A DNA stretch of 64,000 nt from an uncultured Planctomycetaceae bacterium. Its GTDB lineage: Bacteria > Planctomycetota > Planctomycetia > Planctomycetales > Planctomycetaceae. Below, piece after piece: positions 1-8,943 of the stretch. The DNA is taken from assembly GCA_903871805.1 (NCBI GenBank), contig CAIQIE010000001.1, positions 21,710-85,709 on the forward strand. Reading direction: 5' to 3'. Numbering within the stretch: the stretch's first letter is position 1; every line of letters begins with the position of its first letter. Below the pieces are notes generated by a model, which made no database searches, had not been told where the DNA came from, and saw only the letters and a program-made list of their open reading frames with translations. Position numbers and translations under genes: made by a program.

Positions 1-572
1 GGGGCCGGAAGGCCAGTTGTCGGGTGTAATCGGATTGCAGGGAACCGGCGAATCATGACCGGTGAATAGATGTCCGATGTGCGATAATTTTTTCGGGGAG
101 GCGTCTTTGGCCCTGCAACAGGCGATTCTGCTTCATGGTCGTGTTTCAAAATCGGCAGAAACTGCTGGTTGAGCGTGGGCCCACGTTGCTGGAAACGATT
201 GCACCGCGCGGGTTAGGTGAATGTCGCTGGCCTGCGGCTTCGGCATTTCTATGCACAGGCCTGAAGTGCCGAAAATGAGGAAGGACGGCAGAGGGGTGGC
301 GGATCGGTCATCACCAGAATCAGGGTCAGGGCGTGGTGGTCAAGCCCGAAGGCCTCCGATGAAAATAATGTTGGGTACGGGAATGTCCGGATTGTCAGCG
401 ATCTGCTGAACGGACAGAAGAGAAAAAGTGAGTTTTGCCTCGTGCGGGGCATTCGACTTGAAAGTGTGTCGTCTCTGCAGCGTGGTGGACTGGCTGCGGA
501 ATTGCAACACCCTGGAGCAGACTTATTACAGCCAGCGATTCACAATCAGAAAGCGACTATTCGCCCCGGCGG
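1..572. other. Gene-free left edge
   Basis: No reading frame here looks like a protein gene. The short frames on either strand have no recognisable family signature and no ribosome binding site, and the first bases do not continue a long frame from outside the window. The stretch probably holds the promoter of the fusion gene that starts near 573. I saw no tRNA and no strong hairpin. Confidence 0.5.
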
Positions 573-3500
573 TTGTCGTCGATGTCATTTGCGGGTTACC
601 TGCTGATGACGCTGTTGACTTCTGTAAACGACAGTCTGTTTCGGTGGTTGTTGGTTCCGGTGGCCCGACTTGAGATTAGTCAGCGGCGTCCGGACTGGAC
701 GCTTGAGGATCTGGAGTCATTTGTTCTGGCGATGGGATTGGGGATATTTACGCTTCCGTTTGTGCTGTTTGCACCGTGGGCTGGCTGGGTGGCAGATCGT
801 TTCAGCAAGCGCACCTCTCTTCTGCTGCTGAAACTGGCAGAAATTTTGCTGGTTTCGCTGGGAGTCTGGGCGATTCAGGTTTCGAATGTCTTCCTGATGT
901 TTTTTGCGTTGTTTCTGATTGGTTTTCAGGCAGCACTGATTGGAACCGCCAAGCTGGGAATCATTCCTGAAATTGTGCGGAGGTCCGACATTTCGGCGGC
1001 CAACGGCTGGTCTGGGCTTGCCACACTGGTCGGTGTGATAGTTGGAACTGTTGTAGGCTACGGATTGGGCGCCAGGATTCAGCTTGACCGAGTGGAGGGG
1101 CTGTCCATGTCAGCTCTGGCCCTGATTGGTACTGCGATTCTCGGAACAGTCGGGGCGCTGATGACTCAGCGTGTTCCGGTTGCCAGTCCGAAGGTCCGCT
1201 TTCAGTGGAATCTTGTCGCGGATTCATTGCGCGACATTCGTCTGATTTTTGCAGACCGGGCGATCGTGAAAGTCACAATGGGGATTGTCTTTTACTGGGG
1301 CCTTGCCGCGATGGCACAAATGTCGATTGACGGTTTTGTGCGACAGGAACTGGCCGATAATCTGACGGGAACTGACCCGAGCCCGTTCATGGCGATGCTG
1401 GTGATTGGTGTGGGAATTGGCAGTCTGCTGGCCGGTTGGTGGTCCTGTGGTCGGGTAGAGCTTGGCATGGTGCCGTTTGGGACACTGCTGATGGGCGTGG
1501 CCTGTATTTTTCTGTACTTCACCAGTGACTCGCCGTTAATGTCAGGTGCCATGCTGGCCGTAATCGGCCTGGGAGGCGGGTTGTTTAATGTTCCACTGCA
1601 GGCATGGCTGCAGGAACGCAGTCCCCATGATAAACTGGGGGCAATTCTGGCAGCGGGTCAGCAACTGACAGCGCTGGGCATGCTGTTTGTTTCCGGCTTA
1701 TTCTGGTTCCTGCGAGGTCCGCTGGCACTGGATGCTTCGCAGGTCTTTCTGATTTCGGGATTGAGTATCATTCCGATTGTGGTCTACGTGGTTTGTCTGC
1801 TTCCGCAGGCAACGATTCGGTTTTTTGTCTGGCTGTTAAGTCGATTTGTTTATCGGGTACGAACGTACGGCATAGAGAACGTCCCGGAGCAGGGAGCGGC
1901 ACTGCTGGTGGCCAATCATGTTTCGTGGATTGACGGTGTTCTGATCCTGCTGGCCAGTTCGCGACCAATTCGCATGGTGGCCTACGCGGATTATTTTCAG
2001 GGCAGACTGCTGGGCTGGCTTTCAAAGTTGTTTGGAATCATCCCGATCCGAAGTGGAGATGGTCCAAGGGCTCTGATACATTCGCTGGGCATCGCCAGCA
2101 ATGCTTTGCGAAATGGCGAACTTGTCTGTATTTTTGCTGAGGGTGCGATTACACGCACCGGTCAGCTGATGAAGTTTGAAAAAGGATTACTCAGGATCCT
2201 GAAGGATACGGATGCCCCTGTTGTGCCAGTTTGCCTGGACGAGCTCTGGGGGAGTATTTTCAGTTACGATCAGGGGAGGTTTCTGTGGAAGAAACCACGC
2301 TACTGGCCTTATCCAGTGTCGATATCGTTTGGTCAGCCGATTGCAAAAGTTGAAGACGTGGAGACGGTACGGTCGGCCGTATTGGAGCTGAATGCTCAGT
2401 CGATGCTTCTTCGAAAGGAACGCAGCATGATTCCTGCTCTACGATTTATCCGGCAGTGTCGCCTTGCATGGAAACGTCGGAAGGTCGCGGATTCTTCAGG
2501 AGTGGTTCTCAGTGGTGGTCAGCTGCTGATCGGAGCACTGGCTTTTCGGCGAGTGCTGGCTGGACGCGTCCTCGATTCGTCGGCCAGTCATGTGGGAATT
2601 CTGATTCCGCCATCGGTCGGTGGAGTGCTGGCGAACACCGCGCTGGCACTGGCCGGAAAGATCTCTGTCAACCTGAATTATACGCTTAGTGACGAGCTGA
2701 TGAATTTCTGTATTCGTGAAGCCGGCATCCGTCAGGTGATCACCAGTCGCTCGTTCATCGAAAAAAAACCGGTGAAGCTGAATGCAGAGCTGATCTTTCT
2801 GGAAGATCTGAAAGGTCAGCTTTCCGTTGCAGACAAGGGAATCGCGGCGGTCACGGCCCGGTTGGTGCCTCTGCGGCTTTTAAGCAAGTTTCTGGGGCTG
2901 CACAGACTTCGCGCAGATGATCCTCTGACTGTAATTTTCACGTCGGGATCAACGGGGGAACCCAAAGGGGTTGTGCTGTCTCAAAATAATATTGGATCGA
3001 ATATTGATGCTGTGAACCAGTTGCTGCGACTGCACTCGGGCGATGTGCTGCTGGGAGTGCTTCCGTTCTTTCATTCGTTTGGCTACACGGTCACGATGTG
3101 GTTGCCGCTGTGTGCGGAGCCGGGCGCAGTTTATCACTTCAATCCTCTGGATGCCCGCACTGTCGGGGCTCTGACCGAAAAACATGGCTGTACAATTATC
3201 GCTGCGACGCCAACGTTTCTCCGCAGCTATCTGAAACGCTGCACGGTGGAAGAGATGAAAACCATGAACCTGGTGATCGTGGGCGCTGAAAAGATGCCTG
3301 ACGAACTCAGGGATGCGTTCAAGGAAAAATTCGGATTCGAACCAATCGAGGGCTATGGTACCACAGAGATGTCTCCGGTGGCTTCCTTCAACATCCCGGA
3401 AACTCGTATGGGAGCTGAAGCCAACACTGGTTCGGGAACGCGTCACGGTACGGTGGGCCGGGCGATTCCCGGAGTTGCAGCGGCGATATTCGATCCTGAA

Positions 3501-4025
3501 ACTGGTGCGCGTCTGGGGGCCAATCGTGAGGGAATTCTGAAAATCAAAGGACCCAACATCATGCTGGGTTACCTGAATCAGCCTGCAAAGACGGCCGAGT
3601 TGATTACTGATGGCTGGTACAACAGCGGCGACATGGCGGTGATCGATGATGACGGGTTTATTCGTATCACAGGCCGCATGAGTCGCTTTTCAAAAATCGG
3701 CGGCGAGATGGTACCTCACGTGCTGGTGGAACAGGAGCTCGCAAAGATTCTGGATGAGGATGCTGTGGAAGAGTCGTCGATTATGTGCGCGGTTACCTCG
3801 GTTTCCGACCCGAAGAAGGGTGAACGATTGATCGTGCTGCACAAGCCCATGAAAAAGTCGATCAGAGAAATCACGGATCGTCTTCAGGCTGCAGGGTTGC
3901 CGAATCTGTTCATTCCCTCCGCAGATGGATTTATTGAAGTGGAACAAATTCCTCTGCTGGGAACCGGCAAACTGGATCTGCGTGGAATGAAGCAACTGGC
4001 GCTGGAGAAAACCGCCGGAAAGTGA
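573..4025 (+). CDS. LplT-PlsC-acyl-ACP synthetase fusion (MFS / acyltransferase / AMP-binding)
   Basis: An 1150-residue inner-membrane protein with three parts. Residues 1 to about 420 are a 12-helix MFS carrier resembling the lysophospholipid flippase LplT. Residues about 430-630 are a PlsC acyltransferase with the HX4D motif in NHVSWIDG (near 447) and EGAITR (near 522). Residues about 650-1150 are an AMP-forming acyl ligase with FTSGSTGEPKG (near 788), YGTTEMSP (near 927) and NSGDMA (near 1017). In Escherichia coli LplT and Aas are separate neighbours that take up lysophospholipid and re-acylate it with fatty acid activated on ACP. The same chain of reactions is inferred here in one polypeptide. 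The start is TTG at 573 or ATG at 582. The next gene lies 206 bp away, beyond a hairpin, so this looks monocistronic. Confidence 0.9.
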   Translation: MSSMSFAGYLLMTLLTSVNDSLFRWLLVPVARLEISQRRPDWTLEDLESFVLAMGLGIFTLPFVLFAPWAGWVADRFSKRTSLLLLKLAEILLVSLGVWAIQVSNVFLMFFALFLIGFQAALIGTAKLGIIPEIVRRSDISAANGWSGLATLVGVIVGTVVGYGLGARIQLDRVEGLSMSALALIGTAILGTVGALMTQRVPVASPKVRFQWNLVADSLRDIRLIFADRAIVKVTMGIVFYWGLAAMAQMSIDGFVRQELADNLTGTDPSPFMAMLVIGVGIGSLLAGWWSCGRVELGMVPFGTLLMGVACIFLYFTSDSPLMSGAMLAVIGLGGGLFNVPLQAWLQERSPHDKLGAILAAGQQLTALGMLFVSGLFWFLRGPLALDASQVFLISGLSIIPIVVYVVCLLPQATIRFFVWLLSRFVYRVRTYGIENVPEQGAALLVANHVSWIDGVLILLASSRPIRMVAYADYFQGRLLGWLSKLFGIIPIRSGDGPRALIHSLGIASNALRNGELVCIFAEGAITRTGQLMKFEKGLLRILKDTDAPVVPVCLDELWGSIFSYDQGRFLWKKPRYWPYPVSISFGQPIAKVEDVETVRSAVLELNAQSMLLRKERSMIPALRFIRQCRLAWKRRKVADSSGVVLSGGQLLIGALAFRRVLAGRVLDSSASHVGILIPPSVGGVLANTALALAGKISVNLNYTLSDELMNFCIREAGIRQVITSRSFIEKKPVKLNAELIFLEDLKGQLSVADKGIAAVTARLVPLRLLSKFLGLHRLRADDPLTVIFTSGSTGEPKGVVLSQNNIGSNIDAVNQLLRLHSGDVLLGVLPFFHSFGYTVTMWLPLCAEPGAVYHFNPLDARTVGALTEKHGCTIIAATPTFLRSYLKRCTVEEMKTMNLVIVGAEKMPDELRDAFKEKFGFEPIEGYGTTEMSPVASFNIPETRMGAEANTGSGTRHGTVGRAIPGVAAAIFDPETGARLGANREGILKIKGPNIMLGYLNQPAKTAELITDGWYNSGDMAVIDDDGFIRITGRMSRFSKIGGEMVPHVLVEQELAKILDEDAVEESSIMCAVTSVSDPKKGERLIVLHKPMKKSIREITDRLQAAGLPNLFIPSADGFIEVEQIPLLGTGKLDLRGMKQLALEKTAGK

Positions 4026-4099
4026 ACGGGCATGATGCTCGACACAGCGGACTGTCGATATTCCGGCCCGCAGAAAACAAACGGTCGACTGACGTGGCT

Positions 4100-4149
4100 C
4101 CTTTACCCTGCCCGATTTGGGGTGTTAGAGCTACACGGCAGGGTAAAGG
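4100..4149. repeat. 13-bp perfect inverted repeat with 24-nt loop
   Basis: The arms CCTTTACCCTGCC (4100-4112) and GGCAGGGTAAAGG (4137-4149) pair perfectly. The hairpin sits between the end of the acyl-ligase fusion and the phosphoglycerate mutase gene. No T-tract follows on the plus strand, so a classical rho-independent terminator is doubtful. It may be an mRNA-stabilising hairpin or a dispersed palindromic repeat. Confidence 0.6.
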
Positions 4150-4231
4150 TGGAAACAAACGAGCCCGGCCCCGAATCCGTTTAACTTTCCTTCGGCCCCG
4201 TTCGCATTAAAGAATTTAAACGAGAATACTC

Positions 4232-5443
4232 ATGAAATTTGCTCTTGTAATCCCCGACGGCGTCGCGGATGAACCGCAGCCATCACTCGGTGGCAAAACG
4301 CCACTCCAGGCGGCTCACATTCCGAATATGGACGAAGTCGCTTCGATGGGACGGGTTGGTCGCACGAATAACGTCCCGGATTCACTGCCGTCAGGCAGTG
4401 ATGTGGGGACAATGAGTCTGTTTGGTTACAGCCCTCTGCAGTATCACACAGGGCGCGCTCCGCTGGAGGCTGCGGCCCAGGGGATTGAATTGCATTCCGG
4501 TGACTGGGCGATTCGCTGCAATCTCGTGAATGTCACAGGTGGCCGCATGCAAAGCTTCACGGCTGGTCAGTACCCCAGTGATCTGGCGAAAGACCTGCTT
4601 CTGCTGCTTCAGCAGACTCAGTGCGGCGACAGCCACTGGAAATTTCATGCCGGAGTTAGCTATCGGAACCTGTTGATTTACAGGTCGAGGGGCATCGTTG
4701 CGCCCTTTTCAAGGGAGACGATTACGACACCGCCGCACGACATTACCGACCAGCCGGTTGAGCCATTTTTGCCATCAGGGCCGGGATCGCATGAGTTGCA
4801 GGCGTTAATGGATCGGAGTCAGGAGTTATTTGCGACTGCAGCCGCGAATCAGTTGAGGTCAGCCCAAGGTCAGCTTCCCGCCACTCAGATCTGGTTGTGG
4901 GGCCAGGGACAACGACCAGTCTTCCCGACGTTTGAGGAGCGTTTCAGGCTGCGAGGGGCCGTAATCACAGCAGTTGATCTGCTGCGAGGCATTGGACGAT
5001 TGCTCGGGTGGAATATCATTGAGGTTCCCGGGGCCACCGGATATCTCGATACAGACTACGCGGCCAAAGGTCGAGCGGCGATAGAGACCCTGTCAAAACC
5101 CGATGTGGACTTTGTTGTGGTTCACGTGGAAGCGACAGATGAAGCCTCTCATGAAGGCAGTGTGGAGGAAAAGGTGAAGGCCGTGGAACAGATCGATAGA
5201 CACATTGTCGGGCCGCTGCACACCTGGTTAAGAAGCCAGGGAGAATACCGATTACTGATTTGTCCGGACCATCCGACCTTCCTGAGAACCAGGACACACA
5301 GTCATGGCGATTGTCCGTTTGCCATGTGCGGAACGGGCATTTCTCCATCGAGAGCCCTGGAATACAGTGAAATTACTGGTGCAGGTTCGTTGATCGCATT
5401 TCCGGAAGGTTGGGAGCTGATGGGGGATTTTTTGAACATCTGA
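4232..5443 (+). CDS. apgM: Cofactor-independent phosphoglycerate mutase, archaeal (ApgM) type
   Basis: A cytoplasmic enzyme of 403 residues that interconverts 3- and 2-phosphoglycerate in glycolysis and gluconeogenesis. It belongs to the alkaline-phosphatase superfamily. Visible metal and catalytic motifs are PDGVAD at 8-13, SGSDVGT around the likely nucleophile Ser56, HVEATDEASHEG near 298, and the C-terminal CPDH and THSHGDCPF segment near 343-355. Length fits the family (about 400). The start ATG at 4232 opens directly on the family's conserved MKFALVIPDG beginning. It stands alone, 206 bp after the acyl-ligase fusion and followed by 373 bp without a gene. A phosphonopyruvate decarboxylase-like relative is the main alternative; the metal motifs favour a mutase. 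Confidence 0.88.
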   Translation: MKFALVIPDGVADEPQPSLGGKTPLQAAHIPNMDEVASMGRVGRTNNVPDSLPSGSDVGTMSLFGYSPLQYHTGRAPLEAAAQGIELHSGDWAIRCNLVNVTGGRMQSFTAGQYPSDLAKDLLLLLQQTQCGDSHWKFHAGVSYRNLLIYRSRGIVAPFSRETITTPPHDITDQPVEPFLPSGPGSHELQALMDRSQELFATAAANQLRSAQGQLPATQIWLWGQGQRPVFPTFEERFRLRGAVITAVDLLRGIGRLLGWNIIEVPGATGYLDTDYAAKGRAAIETLSKPDVDFVVVHVEATDEASHEGSVEEKVKAVEQIDRHIVGPLHTWLRSQGEYRLLICPDHPTFLRTRTHSHGDCPFAMCGTGISPSRALEYSEITGAGSLIAFPEGWELMGDFLNI

Positions 5444-5816
5444 TCGATGTTGCAGAAAAGTTGGCTTTTCCTTAGTGAATTTTGGGTGTTTTCGATGGGT
5501 GGGGGTCTTTGCGGGGGCTGATGAGCGTTCGGACTGTCTGGAAGGATCAGCGCTCCCTTTTGTTATTTCCATGCCAAAACTGTTGATTTGTGACTGTTCT
5601 GGTGGTCTGATTCTGGACGAGAATCCTTCGACCTGTCATGTTTAGCAGAATTTGAAGGAATTTCGGGTAAGGGTTTCACCTTCCCGTGGTTCTAAAAATG
5701 CGACACCTCTGACGTGCCGCTGGTTTTGTCCACATGGATCACCTTTCGGACGCGGATGGTGCTACTGTGTACAGGATCTGACAGAACACAAGATCCACTG
5801 ACGTGTCCCTGCTCTG
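5444..5816. other. Gene-free interval
   Basis: It contains no convincing frame. A weak 6-bp hairpin (GAAAAG / CTTTTC, about 5455-5470) just after the phosphoglycerate mutase stop could help end transcription. The rest probably carries the promoter of the secreted protein that starts at 5817 or 5826. Confidence 0.4.
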
Positions 5817-7232
5817 GTGAGTCCTATGCCTGTCGTTGTCCGCAACACTACGAAATTCAGAGGCATCACTGTTAGCCGCTGGTTTCGAACTGCTGTTTTC
5901 TGCTGCGTTAGCTCGCTAAGCGCGGACGGTTTTGGTCAGGAGTCTCCTGCCCAACCCCCGGCCGCTGCTGAACAGCCCGCGTCTGCTCCTGAGGAACCGG
6001 CCAGGCAGCCGACTGGATCACAGGAAAGTGTGTCCGCGTCCTGCCTTCAGCAGGTGTTGGCAGAGCAGCAACTGACTCGAACGCTGCGTGAATTGCGCGA
6101 GCCGCTGCCGTATCCTGACAAAAACGAAGCCTCACGGCTGCGGCGGGACTACACAAAGCTGTTATCGGATGGGTTCTCTAACGCGGCAGACACCAAAAAG
6201 GTGCAGGATTATCTGGCCTGGCTGCTACTGCGAGTCACGGAATCCGACTTCATCGAGAATCCCGGTAACATTCAGCAAATGCTGAAGGATGTTGAAGCGG
6301 ACGTACAGCGTGCGGGCGGGAACATCGGCAATCCCGCAAATCAGCTGACCGCCCGAAAGAAGTTTTGTGCGGAAGTGCTGACGCTCTGCAAAAAACTGCT
6401 CACAAATAATTTCGATTCCCGGGTTTCCGGTGTTTCTATCATCAAGGTGCTTTACGAAGTACGGCCTGTTCCTGGTGGTGCCGCGGCAAAGTTGTATCCT
6501 GACGCGCTCGCCGCATTGCTGGATGTCCTTGGGGCAAAGGAACAGCCTGATTCTGTAAAAGTCTTTGCGGCCAGTGCCCTTCGCAACGTTCTGCGAAACT
6601 GTGATGTGATCGAAACCGAACAATTTAGGATTTGCGATGCGATTGCGGTCGAACTCGACCGCAACTGTACTCAGAGTGCCTATCAGCAGACTCTGCTTGA
6701 AACACTGTTTGACATCCGAAAGGCTCGTAAAACTGTTGGTGGGGCCGAGCCGACTGCGATGAAATCCTTCGCTGCTGTGCTGAATGATCGTAGTCGTCCC
6801 ATCGAAGTGCGTTGTCTGGCCGCAATGGGGGTCGGACGCGGAGCTTTCGATAATCAGATGCAACTGGATCCTCTGGCGTGGAAGATTTCCCAGCTTGCTG
6901 GTGATGCGGCGGTCGAGTTCAATCGATCTCCGGGAGATCCCAAATGGCCTGCCTGCGGAGCGTCCCTGATTTTTGCGTATCGTCATGTGACGAACGAAGA
7001 AGCAACGGCTTCCCTCGCCGACCGGAAAGGTCTTCTAAATCGATCTGGGGCCTCCGCCCCCTCAAAATTAATCGCGGAATCTGCCCCACTGGTCAAAGTT
7101 GTCGGACTGAAGTTGATACAGAACAGCGAGCAGTTTGCCTCTGATGATGTACGACCGCTGGCGGAATGGATTCAGGCTAACAAGCCAGAAAATCTGAAGT
7201 GGGATGACAAAGCGGCTGAATTATCGCCCTAG
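5817..7232 (+). CDS. Secreted protein of unknown function
   Basis: 471 residues beginning at GTG 5817, or ATG 5826 three codons later. A basic N-terminus and a hydrophobic stretch at about 20-40 suggest a signal peptide ending near GFGQ. A Pro/Ala/Glu-rich linker follows (about 42-75), then an alpha-helical body. Segments such as VKVFAASALRNVLRNC and RPIEVRCLAAMGVGRG look like degenerate HEAT-type helical repeats, but this is only an impression. No catalytic motif is recognised. The TAG stop is formed by the first bases of the terminal inverted repeat of the palindromic element at 7230-7380, so the original C-terminus may have been longer. Confidence 0.75.
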   Translation: MSPMPVVVRNTTKFRGITVSRWFRTAVFCCVSSLSADGFGQESPAQPPAAAEQPASAPEEPARQPTGSQESVSASCLQQVLAEQQLTRTLRELREPLPYPDKNEASRLRRDYTKLLSDGFSNAADTKKVQDYLAWLLLRVTESDFIENPGNIQQMLKDVEADVQRAGGNIGNPANQLTARKKFCAEVLTLCKKLLTNNFDSRVSGVSIIKVLYEVRPVPGGAAAKLYPDALAALLDVLGAKEQPDSVKVFAASALRNVLRNCDVIETEQFRICDAIAVELDRNCTQSAYQQTLLETLFDIRKARKTVGGAEPTAMKSFAAVLNDRSRPIEVRCLAAMGVGRGAFDNQMQLDPLAWKISQLAGDAAVEFNRSPGDPKWPACGASLIFAYRHVTNEEATASLADRKGLLNRSGASAPSKLIAESAPLVKVVGLKLIQNSEQFASDDVRPLAEWIQANKPENLKWDDKAAELSP

Positions 7233-7380
7233 TGCTTTGTCAAAGCCCGAAATTGGGGTTCACCGACTTGAATTGGGGTTCACCGTAATTCCCGCGCAGG
7301 CGGGAATCCAGATCGCGGCACTGGTTTCCCGCCTGCGCGGGAATGACGTAACCCAAAAACTAAGATTTGACAAAGCACTA
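7230..7380. mobile_element. MITE-like palindromic element with 15-bp terminal inverted repeats
   Basis: The ends TAGTGCTTTGTCAAA (7230-7244) and TTTGACAAAGCACTA (7366-7380) are perfect inverted repeats. If the outer TA is a duplicated target, the element is of the TA-target kind seen with IS630/mariner-related MITEs. Inside are two direct copies of AATTGGGGTTCACCG (7251-7265, 7271-7285) and a second inverted pair (about 7288-7306 and 7326-7344) with CCCGC/GCGGG cores. It has no coding capacity. Its left tip supplies the stop codon of the preceding gene. Confidence 0.75.
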
Positions 7381-7536
7381 GTCCAATAGTCCCGGTCCGG
7401 GACGCTGTCTGACGCGGCGTGCAGAGAGCAACGCACGAACTGTATGTCGGTGTCCGACATTTTCGTGGAGGACCAGATGTGGGGAATCCGGGGGCAGGCC
7501 GGTTCCCTTCTGTCCTTCATTGCGAATCACCAACGA

Positions 7537-7568
7537 AAAATGCCATCCCTGATTCGGGATGGCATTTT
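7537..7568 (-). terminator. Rho-independent terminator for the coiled-coil protein gene
   Basis: The arms AAAATGCCATCCC (7537-7549) and GGGATGGCATTTT (7556-7568) form a 13-bp stem with a 6-nt loop. Read on the minus strand the stem ends in a T-run, and it lies about 50 bp downstream of the minus-strand gene that ends at 7617. The plus strand also has TTTT after the stem, so it could act in both directions. Confidence 0.8.
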
Positions 7569-7616
7569 GTGTTTTGCGGAGCGGTGACGCCCATGGTAAC
7601 GAAATTTTGCCGGACT

Positions 7617-8393
7617 TCAGTTTCCGGAAGGCGCTGGTTCGGTGGCGGGCTGTTCGCCTTCGACTTTGGGTTGCTCTTCCACTTTGCCGTCGCCCGGAGT
7701 TTCTGCGGACGGTTTTTCGATCTTTTTGCCTTCTTCCACGGCCTTTTTCAGTTGTTCCAGTTCTTCCTGGGCCATTTTCGCAGCCGCTTCGGCGGCAGCC
7801 TGAGCCTTCTGAACATCGTTCACCTGGATCTTGAGAGCATCACGTTCCTGAGCGGCTGCAGCCAGATCCTTCAGAGTCTGAGCCTGAGTTTCTTCGCTCT
7901 TTACAGCAGTCTCTCTTAGTGTCGCCAGTTGGCCAACTGCACTCTTATGGGCCGCTTCAGCTTTGTCCGCACGATCCTTCTGACTGGCTACAGATTGTGT
8001 TTCTGCAGCGAGTTGCTTCTTGAGTTCTGCGACCTGCGCTTCCATGGCAGCCTTAAACTTGGCCATTTCAGCCTGAGTGCTTTCCAGTTCCTGACGAGTC
8101 GCGGCCAGCTCAGCACTGGTTTTTTCGGCGGTGGCCTTGGCGGTTGACAGCTCCTCCTCAGTCTTCCGCAGGGCAATTTCCATATCATCCGCGTCTTCTG
8201 CGCGACTAAGAGCCTTGGCGTAAGGCATCATTTCGCGGTAGGTCCCGTCCTTGGCCTTGTACCACTGAGTTGTTGTGGTGGTTGTGCACTTCTTTTTGGG
8301 AAAAAGAAAGCATCCGTGATCGCCCGCTTCAACACCGGGGGCAAGGATAGCGAGTGTAAGTGACGCAAGGAGTTTTTTCATGAGAGCGCTCAT
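7617..8393 (-). CDS. Secreted coiled-coil protein of unknown function
   Basis: 258 residues; the start may also be Met5 (ATG at 8381), which gives a cleaner signal peptide beginning MKKLLASLTLAILAPGVEA. The mature part starts with a short Cys/Lys/Thr-rich segment (about 27-47). From about 65 to 235 it is a long Ala/Glu/Lys/Gln-rich coiled coil with heptad spacing, and it ends in an acidic Pro-rich tail. No enzyme motif is present. A periplasmic or envelope structural role is an inference from the shape only. It is monocistronic and followed by a strong terminator. Confidence 0.75.
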   Translation of the reverse strand: MSALMKKLLASLTLAILAPGVEAGDHGCFLFPKKKCTTTTTTQWYKAKDGTYREMMPYAKALSRAEDADDMEIALRKTEEELSTAKATAEKTSAELAATRQELESTQAEMAKFKAAMEAQVAELKKQLAAETQSVASQKDRADKAEAAHKSAVGQLATLRETAVKSEETQAQTLKDLAAAAQERDALKIQVNDVQKAQAAAEAAAKMAQEELEQLKKAVEEGKKIEKPSAETPGDGKVEEQPKVEGEQPATEPAPSGN

Positions 8394-8943
8394 TCAGAAT
8401 GCAGGGGAATCGCCAACAAAGGCAGACTGAGACATCGGGAGTATAGAGTAGAAAACAGGGAGGCAGGAATCGGGAACTTTGCCTGATATGGGGAAATGAG
8501 GAAAAACAGCGGCTTAGGCAAAGAATAGGTAAAAAAGCATTTCCGCCGATTATCTGTATTGTGAAAGCTGGGAAAAGTGATTATTCGGCAATAAAAATCT
8601 CTCTCAGTTCTGGAAAATCAGCGTTCCTGCGGGTTTTGTTGAATCACCCGACAATCCCCAAAGTCGTCTGTTTGTCTCTGAGTGTTATCAGATGGCGGTA
8701 TCGAAGAGTTCGCCCCAACGGGCTGAGCAAAACAGCAGGTAAGCAACGCCCTGCAAGGCGGACATCGGACATGGATATCCCAAACAGGTCCCGGAAACGC
8801 AGCAATTTTTCGGTATTTCGTGCAGTTAAGTAGTTCCCTACTGGTGGCAGAATGGAATTTTGGGATAATCCGCTGCACAGGTTGGTCATGGAGCAGCGGT
8901 GGTGTCGGCAGGTGTTCCTGTCGGGTGATTCAACTTTTGTGTA
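8394..8943. other. Gene-free divergent intergenic region
   Basis: 550 bp between a minus-strand and a plus-strand gene, so it should contain both promoters. The short frames here have no family signature. The part around 8450-8570 is noticeably A/T-rich compared with the neighbourhood, which fits promoter DNA. I could not assign -10/-35 boxes with confidence. Confidence 0.4.
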
